A stretch of DNA of 11,335 nucleotides from an uncultured Maribacter sp. (GTDB taxonomy: Bacteria > Bacteroidota > Bacteroidia > Flavobacteriales > Flavobacteriaceae): contig CAJQMW010000313.1 of the NCBI GenBank assembly GCA_905479535.1, forward strand, positions 1 to 11,335, written 5' to 3'. This document shows, piece by piece, positions 6,718 through 11,335 of this stretch; the stretch's first letter is position 1; the number at the start of each line of letters is the position of its first letter. Position numbers and translations under genes: made by a program. Under the pieces are notes generated by a model. The model did not search any database, had not been told where the DNA came from, and saw only the letters and a program-made list of their open reading frames with translations.

Positions 6718-7614
6718 CTACTTATGCAAAGCAGCGGGGAATTCCTTTAATGCAGATTTAACCGGTTTCTTTTCCGGTACTTTTTGACCTCCCGTAAAGG
6801 TGAATTCCCGCTCGATTTTATTTCGGTTCATCAACAGAAGCCAATTGCTCAATCGGGGTAGATAACGGATGGCAAAATCTGAAAATTTGCCTAGTCCCGT
6901 CAACGTAATTTTGTCCTTTCGATAAACAATCATGAGGCCAATACTTTGAGCTACGGATTGGGCTTTTGCCAACTTTAGGTTGTTTCTTTTGGGTAAATAA
7001 ACCCAAGTACCGTCTACGTCCAAGATTTTCTTTTTAGGATCGTTTTCGGTAAAACCGACATAGGCGATGCCGACATGAATGCCAGGGTCGTGTAATTCGA
7101 TACGTAAGGCATCGGCAATGCCCGCCTGTGCCATTTTTGTCACGGAATAGGCAGAATTGAACGGCATACCCCGGAAACCACCTGCACTATTTATAAATAT
7201 TACATGCCCCCTAGTCTTTTTTAAATGGGGAATAGCGAATTTGCTCAAATAGGCCGAACCCATAAAATTGGTTTCGGCAAGTACCTGAAAATTATTTTCC
7301 GCCATTTGCTCCACGGAACCTCTGCTGCTGACCGCCGCATTGTTGACCAGAACATCCAATTGTCCGTAACGATAGATGGTTTCATCAATCAAGAACTTAC
7401 AGGTTTGCGGATCTCGAATGTCCCCCGCCAAAGCCGTTACCTGAAAACCCTTTTCTGTTAATTCGGCTTCCGTTCGGTAAAGTTTTTCAACGTCCTGGCC
7501 GTTCAAAACAACCTTCGCGCCCTTTGACGCCAGTTCCATCGCTATGGCCCTACCAATACCCATACTGGAACCACTTACCAATGCTACTTTATTCTTTAGG
7601 TAGTCTTTCTTCAT
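6718..7614 (-). CDS. Short-chain dehydrogenase/reductase (SDR)
   Basis: A 298-residue classical SDR oxidoreductase using NAD(P)H. The Rossmann motif is SGSSMGIGRA (G15, G19, G21), with serine in place of the usual threonine before the first glycine. NNAA is at 91-94. The catalytic set is complete: N116, S143 in FINSAGG, Y156 and K160 in YSVTK. The C-terminal extension beyond about 250 is longer than a minimal SDR, with aromatic and basic residues (IRYLPRLSNWLLLMNRNKIER) that could touch the membrane. The start overlaps the stop of the preceding MDR gene as ATGA, a sign of translational coupling. Substrate unknown; pairing with an MDR reductase suggests a shared carbonyl, lipid or quinone metabolite. 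Confidence 0.9.
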   Translation of the reverse strand: MKKDYLKNKVALVSGSSMGIGRAIAMELASKGAKVVLNGQDVEKLYRTEAELTEKGFQVTALAGDIRDPQTCKFLIDETIYRYGQLDVLVNNAAVSSRGSVEQMAENNFQVLAETNFMGSAYLSKFAIPHLKKTRGHVIFINSAGGFRGMPFNSAYSVTKMAQAGIADALRIELHDPGIHVGIAYVGFTENDPKKKILDVDGTWVYLPKRNNLKLAKAQSVAQSIGLMIVYRKDKITLTGLGKFSDFAIRYLPRLSNWLLLMNRNKIEREFTFTGGQKVPEKKPVKSALKEFPAALHK

Positions 7615-8648
7615 AATCTAGATTTTAATGACCACTTTATCACGATTTTTCCCATGGACCTTCTGGACTCCAAAAATATATGGGCCTCAGCAATTTCCGT
7701 AACGGAAAATTCACCTCCAACATGGGGTTTTAAAATGCCTTGTTCCGTCATTTGAACGACAGCCTCCATGGCCTTGGAAAGTTTTTCAGGATTTTCTTCT
7801 CCTACTTTTAGAATATTTATACCGACAATCCCTTTGGATTTGCCCAAAAACTGCAATGGATGATAAAACCCGAACTGATAGGCTACCCTTAGCTTTCCGA
7901 AAATGGATTTGGTCTGGTTCATACGGGACACACCAAAAGAGAACAGCCTTCCTCCCGCACGAAGCAATCGATATCCTTTTTTCACGGACCTTCCGCCCAC
8001 AGGGTCAAAAATGGCATCCAATCCATCATTCCCTAGAATTTTCTGAACGGCTTCCCCAAAATCCCCTTCTTTGTAGTTGATAGGGTGGTGTACCCCATTT
8101 TGCCGTATGTACTTCACTTTGTCAGAAGAACTACAGGTACCGAAAACAGTACACTTTTTATGAAGGGCCATTTGGGTTAAGGCCGTACCTACCCCTCCCG
8201 CAGCGGCGTGGATTAAAACGTTATCGTTTTCTTGAAGATTTGCCATATTATAAGCCAAAAAATGAGCGGTGCTGTATTGGGTGGCCAAAGCCACGGCAAC
8301 ACCCGGACTAAAAGTTTCCGGAATGGTAAAAACCATATTGCTTTCCGCAATGGCATATTCCGCATAGCCGCCAAAACGAGTTAGGGCAGTAACCCTCTCC
8401 CCTATTTTTATGCGAGTGACTTCTTTTCCTATCTCTACCACCTTCCCTACTACATCATATCCAAGAATAGCCGGTAACCGTGGGGCCGCTTTGTACAACC
8501 CTAAACGGGCCATGACATCGGCAAAATTTAAACCAAAGGCCTCAACGCTTATTAATATCTGGTTGGGTTTGGGTCTAGGTTTTACAGTTTCCCTTATTTC
8601 AAAAGCGATACCAGCGGAACCATATTTTATCAAATAGGCGGCTTTCAT
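7611..8648 (-). CDS. Zinc-independent quinone-oxidoreductase-like MDR (VAT-1-like)
   Basis: A 345-residue medium-chain dehydrogenase/reductase of the quinone oxidoreductase branch. The N-terminal GroES-like domain contains GLNFADVMARLGLY (39-52) and GYDVVGKVVEIG (63-74), typical of QOR/VAT-1-like members. The cofactor-binding domain has the NADPH loop AAAGGVGTA (148-156). Catalytic and structural zinc ligands of alcohol dehydrogenases are missing, as expected for this branch. It probably reduces quinones or reactive enones with NADPH in the cytoplasm. It lies 30 nt after the Bro-N gene and overlaps the SDR gene by 4 nt, hence part of one transcript. The substrate is not determined by sequence. 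Confidence 0.92.
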   Translation of the reverse strand: MKAAYLIKYGSAGIAFEIRETVKPRPKPNQILISVEAFGLNFADVMARLGLYKAAPRLPAILGYDVVGKVVEIGKEVTRIKIGERVTALTRFGGYAEYAIAESNMVFTIPETFSPGVAVALATQYSTAHFLAYNMANLQENDNVLIHAAAGGVGTALTQMALHKKCTVFGTCSSSDKVKYIRQNGVHHPINYKEGDFGEAVQKILGNDGLDAIFDPVGGRSVKKGYRLLRAGGRLFSFGVSRMNQTKSIFGKLRVAYQFGFYHPLQFLGKSKGIVGINILKVGEENPEKLSKAMEAVVQMTEQGILKPHVGGEFSVTEIAEAHIFLESRRSMGKIVIKWSLKSRL

Positions 8649-8678
8649 AGTTTATTGATATTTAGTAGGTTTCTAAAA

Positions 8679-9440
8679 TTATTCTGTGCCTTTTAAAACT
8701 TTAGGCAAATACGCCAACGCCTTTTTATCTCGCTGTTCAAAATAGGTCTTGGCGTATTTGGGCAGCCATTCGTTATCTATAAATGCGATAAAAATTGGAA
8801 GTAGGTCGTTACTGTACTGTTTGGCTTCTACTTCCATGCCATTAGGCAATCGGTGCTTGTAGGTCTTATAATTATCCTTTTTATCCGGGTGGTTCTTTTT
8901 GAGATAGTTTTCAAAATGATTGCCTACACTAATATCCGGTCTCATCTCCTTCCCGTTAAGTGCCCTGCCGGGTAGCGTATACCCTTCATGCTCGAACCTT
9001 CCATAAAGCCTGATAAAAGTTTCGCTCAAAACAGAGAAATATCCCGTATCCACGCGGTTCCAATTATCGTTAAAGCGGATTACGAAATTGGGTATTTCCA
9101 AACGCTTGCTGGTATAATAACCACGAACCCTAATCAAGGGCAGTATCTGATTGGTTACCCACTTTCGAAATTTAATCGCGCCCTTGGTATTGCTGCGGAA
9201 TATAAGGGCATACAAACCACTTTCGGAAATCAGGTTCATTGATTTTATTTCGCCATTCCTGTATATCTCGCCCATATTGCGCTCCTCCTCATCCAGAATA
9301 TCCAAAATCTCGGCAGGATCGTTTAATTCCAATATTTGTGTAACATCGTCCGCTACGAACCATATCTGGTTATCGATTTCGATTGAGGTCAATTGCTGAA
9401 AGTAATTCAGTTCCTCTTCGGGCAAAATGGTACTTCGCAT
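8679..9440 (-). CDS. Bro-N domain protein (phage-antirepressor-like), first gene of metabolic operon
   Basis: A 253-residue protein with an N-terminal Bro-N domain (about 15-110): IWFVADDVTQILEL (26-39), SESGLYALIFRS (72-83) and FRKWVTNQILPLIRVRGYY (91-109) are the family landmarks, associated with DNA binding in phage and viral BRO/antirepressor proteins. The C-terminal half (about 120-250) resembles the P63C-type domain that often follows Bro-N (FIRLYG at 142-147, then RPDISVG at 167-173); this second assignment is tentative. No phage genes are nearby. Instead it leads, by 30 nt, an operon of MDR, SDR and transporter genes, and its promoter carries a Crp/Fnr-like operator. It may act as an accessory regulator of its own operon, or be a domesticated phage gene. 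Confidence 0.8.
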   Translation of the reverse strand: MRSTILPEEELNYFQQLTSIEIDNQIWFVADDVTQILELNDPAEILDILDEEERNMGEIYRNGEIKSMNLISESGLYALIFRSNTKGAIKFRKWVTNQILPLIRVRGYYTSKRLEIPNFVIRFNDNWNRVDTGYFSVLSETFIRLYGRFEHEGYTLPGRALNGKEMRPDISVGNHFENYLKKNHPDKKDNYKTYKHRLPNGMEVEAKQYSNDLLPIFIAFIDNEWLPKYAKTYFEQRDKKALAYLPKVLKGTE

Positions 9441-9464
9441 ATGCTATTATTTTATGGAATACCC

Positions 9465-9508
9465 TAAAAGTAATTTTTAAGGTTCAATACCACTATGACG
9501 ACGATCAG
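9465..9508 (-). promoter_or_regulatory. Crp/Fnr-like operator and -7 box of the Bro-N-led operon
   Basis: The operator ATGACGACGATCAG (9495-9508; core TGAC-N4-ATCA, one outer mismatch) is followed on the minus strand after 22 bp by the -7-like box TACTTTTA (9465-9472). The inferred transcription start is near 9458, giving a leader of about 18 nt. There is no TTG at -33. It is the least symmetrical operator of the four but has exactly the same spacing. Confidence 0.62.
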
Positions 9509-9699
9509 TTGAACTGCAATGGAGAAATAATCTGAATAACATCACCATAGTACCCGATATCAGCAACTCCATGAATTGTAGGTTAACTTCTCGTGTATTT
9601 ACTTTTCCCCAAATTTGATTCTATGAAAGACTAATTAGCGGTACTATTCGAAAGAAAGGCAGTACCCTATTTCTTTAATTTTTCCAGTGTACTTGGAAT

Positions 9700-9729
9700 T
9701 TGATCCAAAGTATGTGCCTTGTATTTTTT
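9700..9729 (+). promoter_or_regulatory. Candidate Bacteroidetes promoter for the DUF4242/AraC gene
   Basis: TTG (9700-9702, part of TTTG) and TATTTTTT (9722-9729) are separated by 19 bp, matching the TTTG-N19-TAnnTTTG layout of housekeeping promoters in Bacteroidetes. The -7 match is imperfect (final T instead of G) and the leader would be about 90 nt. No Crp/Fnr-like operator is placed at this promoter. The remainder of 9509-9824 shows only a short palindrome, ATGTTCGCAACAT (9742-9754). Confidence 0.4.
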
Positions 9730-9824
9730 AGAAACAAAACGATGTTCGCAACATAGTTGTATCTTAGTGGTTATCAGTTCCCTCCCATTTGACCTAAGAC
9801 CAATCTTTCTAATAAAAAATAAGT

Positions 9825-10901
9825 ATGCCGTTATTCATGGACTTTCATAACATCGATTCGGATGCGTTTACAGAAGAGGATATGTATAGAGCGCATCTGA
9901 GAGATATTGCCGTCCAAAATAAACACGGCATGGTATACAAGAAGTATTATCTGAACCTTCAACAGAAAACGGCTTTTTGTGTAATGGAAAGTCCTAACAA
10001 AGAGGCATGTATGTAGAGCCATAAAGAGGCTCACGGTATAGGGGCATGCAACGTCATCGAGGTATCTCGTGAGAATGAATTTTTTCCTTACATGGGAGAG
10101 GGGGGTCAAAACGAACAGGATTTAGCCTTGACCTTATTAGGGGAAATAGATAGTGGTTATCGTACCTTAATGCTTGTAGATGTAATTGACCTGACCCAAG
10201 AGGATTCGCTATTGAAATCAAAAATTCGAGAGTGCATTGAAAAGCACAGGGGTAGTTTGGTGAAATTACCCATGAATCATTTTATGGTCTCTTTTATTGA
10301 TGCTTTGGATGCAATTTTAGCCGCATTGGAAATTCGGTCGGTATGTGAATCTTCTGCACATCGGCTTGAGTATAGTTTAGCATTGGCCACCGGAAAACCC
10401 GTGGATGAAAGAGGTTCTGATTTGTTCGAGGAAACAAAGAATACGGTGCGAACCTTGGCAAGAATGGGTTTGAACAATAGGATTTTTATCGATTTGGCCA
10501 CCCAGACTTCCGCTATTAAGGGAAATAATCAATTAGAACCTGTATCTAAATCCATTCTGGTTTTCAATGATACGGATCTTTCTGAAATGAAACGGTTAGA
10601 AGAAGTACTGTACTATAATCTCGGTAATTCAAATTTCAAAAGTGAACAGCTCGGCCTGGAGCTTGGTTTGAGCAAAACGCAGCTTTACAGAAAAGTAAGT
10701 GCGCTTACCGAACTTACTCCTAATAGATTGTTGTCCGAAGTACGACTGCGAAGTGCCTTACGGGCCATAAAAGCAGGAAGTAAGAACGTTTCTGAGGTCG
10801 CCTACGATTCGGGCTTCAATAGCCCGACTTATTTTACAAGGGTTTTTCGAAACCGATTTGATGTGCTTCCTACCGCATTGAACATCGCCAACCCTTCTTA
10901 A
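9825..10901 (+). pseudogene. DUF4242 / cyclase-like / AraC regulator interrupted by in-frame TAG
   Basis: One frame stays open over 358 codon positions except for TAG at codon 64 (10014-10016). Before it, 63 residues form the N-terminal half of a DUF4242 (SCO4226-like, putative nickel-binding) domain. Directly after it the same frame continues with SHKEAHG, the domain's conserved histidine region, up to codon 89, with no alternative ATG in between. The frame then encodes a domain like a degenerate class III nucleotidyl cyclase (about 113-229, ALATGKPVDERGSDLFEETKNTVRTLAR) and a C-terminal AraC helix-turn-helix (about 257-351, VAYDSGFNSPTYFTRVFRNRF). Possible readings are a recent nonsense mutation (CAG or AAG to TAG), a sequencing error, or readthrough. 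From ATG 10092 a 269-aa protein with the cyclase-like and AraC parts could still be made, though no ribosome site is seen there. Confidence 0.75.
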
Positions 10902-11101
10902 ACGGTTTTATTTTTTACGATAGATGTCAGGATTGTTTCAGCATTTGGAACAAAAGTTACATCGTCCCTTTGTCCATCCTTTTAGTTTTACACCATGGAA
11001 TAATTGAAAAATCCCTTCAATTTTCGCCATCGCCATTTGAAGGTTTCCATCTGTTGTACGCAATCATAAAACCAGAAATAGTATTAAATAAAACCAATAA
11101 T

Positions 11102-11335
11102 ATGGAAAACAACCTATTTTTCACCGCTGTGATTTTCCTGATAGTAGTCAATATTGCTTGTAAGCATACCCAAAATACTAAAGTCTTAAACGCATCTAAC
11201 AAATCTGAAACGGAATTAAAGACACTGTTACTTGATGGGTACGAAATCAATTATATGGATATCGGTGAAGGTGAACCCGTTGTATTCGTTCATGGAACCA
11301 TAAGTGATTACACAGTTTGGGAAGCTCAAATGTAT
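11102..11335 (+). CDS. Alpha/beta hydrolase, N-terminal part (runs off the window)
   Basis: The first 78 codons of a gene cut by the window edge. A hydrophobic N-terminal segment (FFTAVIFLIVVNIAC, 6-20) followed by CKHTQN suggests export, possibly as a lipoprotein on C20, although asparagine at -3 is not a standard lipobox residue. After a linker come LLLDGYEINYMDIGEGEPVVFVHGTISDYTVWEAQM, the usual alpha/beta hydrolase opening with HG (oxyanion-hole region) and the D..W pattern; the nucleophile and the rest of the triad lie beyond the window. The 200-bp gap before it (10902-11101) shows only a weak 7-bp inverted repeat (11014-11020 with 11037-11043) and no convincing promoter. Substrate unknown. 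Confidence 0.8.
   Translation, partial: MENNLFFTAVIFLIVVNIACKHTQNTKVLNASNKSETELKTLLLDGYEINYMDIGEGEPVVFVHGTISDYTVWEAQMY

Noticed and set aside
8679..9440. Prophage remnant around the Bro-N gene
   Set aside because: No integrase, structural phage gene, attachment-site repeat or composition shift is visible; the neighbours are metabolic genes in one operon.
9742..9754. Palindrome ATGTTCGCAACAT upstream of the DUF4242/AraC gene as another operator
   Set aside because: The half-site and 3-nt spacing differ from the other operators and no -7 box lies at the matching distance; it may be a site for a different protein.
10983..10990. TAGTTTTA as the -7 box of the alpha/beta hydrolase promoter
   Set aside because: No TTG at the required distance and no operator 22 bp upstream; the leader would be over 100 nt.
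11139..11150. A fifth match to the operator core, TGAT-N4-GTCA
   Set aside because: It lies inside the signal-peptide codons of the alpha/beta hydrolase, has no -7 box at the fixed distance before a gene start, and about one chance match is expected in a window of this size.
1..11335. CRISPR array, tRNA, rRNA or insertion sequence
   Set aside because: No regularly spaced direct repeats, tRNA-like cloverleaf, rRNA segments, transposase or terminal inverted repeats with target duplications were found by reading.

Overview
The window looks like a chromosomal segment of a marine Flavobacteriaceae-type bacterium (Bacteroidetes). The reasons are: moderately AT-rich DNA, weak or absent Shine-Dalgarno sequences, promoters with a TAnnTTTG-like -7 box, flavobacterial-looking protein sequences, and a dispersed-type inverted repeat built on GAGCGCAGTCGA. 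The exact genus cannot be told from the sequence alone.

Layout, left to right. (1) 35-667, minus: a CDP-alcohol phosphatidyltransferase with its own promoter. (2) 668-1041: a non-coding stretch with that promoter, its operator and a 71-bp imperfect inverted repeat. (3) 1042-3919, minus: a probable six-gene operon. In transcription order it encodes a 150-aa helical protein, a 69-aa protein, a membrane-anchored flavodoxin-like protein, a 41-aa single-pass membrane peptide, a P-loop kinase (COG0645 type) and an APH-fold kinase (COG2187 type). (4) 4068-4913, plus: a tandem universal stress protein, divergent from that operon. (5) 5000-9440, minus: a probable four-gene operon encoding a Bro-N protein, a quinone-oxidoreductase-like MDR enzyme, an SDR enzyme and a Na/Pi-cotransporter/PhoU-like membrane protein. 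(6) 9825-10901, plus: a DUF4242 / cyclase-like / AraC regulator interrupted by an in-frame TAG. (7) 11102 to the right edge, plus: the start of an alpha/beta hydrolase.

The most striking observation ties most of these together. Four promoters carry a 14-bp palindrome of the form ATGAY-N4-RTCAT (one has a single outer mismatch). It has the half-site and spacing geometry of a Crp/Fnr-family operator (FNR: TTGAT-N4-ATCAA). In all four, exactly 22 bp separate the palindrome from a TAnnTTT-like -7 box, so each operator-promoter unit is 44 bp long and the operator centre lies near -41. This is the class II activator position, and the usual -33 TTG is missing. The promoters serve the phosphatidyltransferase, the six-gene operon, the Usp gene (the last two back to back from twin operators) and the Bro-N-led operon, that is, 12 of the 14 genes seen here. 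I infer a local regulon controlled by one Crp/Fnr-type activator, plausibly responding to low oxygen or redox/energy stress. It would combine a stress protein, membrane-lipid synthesis, redox enzymes, ion/phosphate transport and a set of poorly characterised small proteins and kinases. The regulator itself is not in the window.
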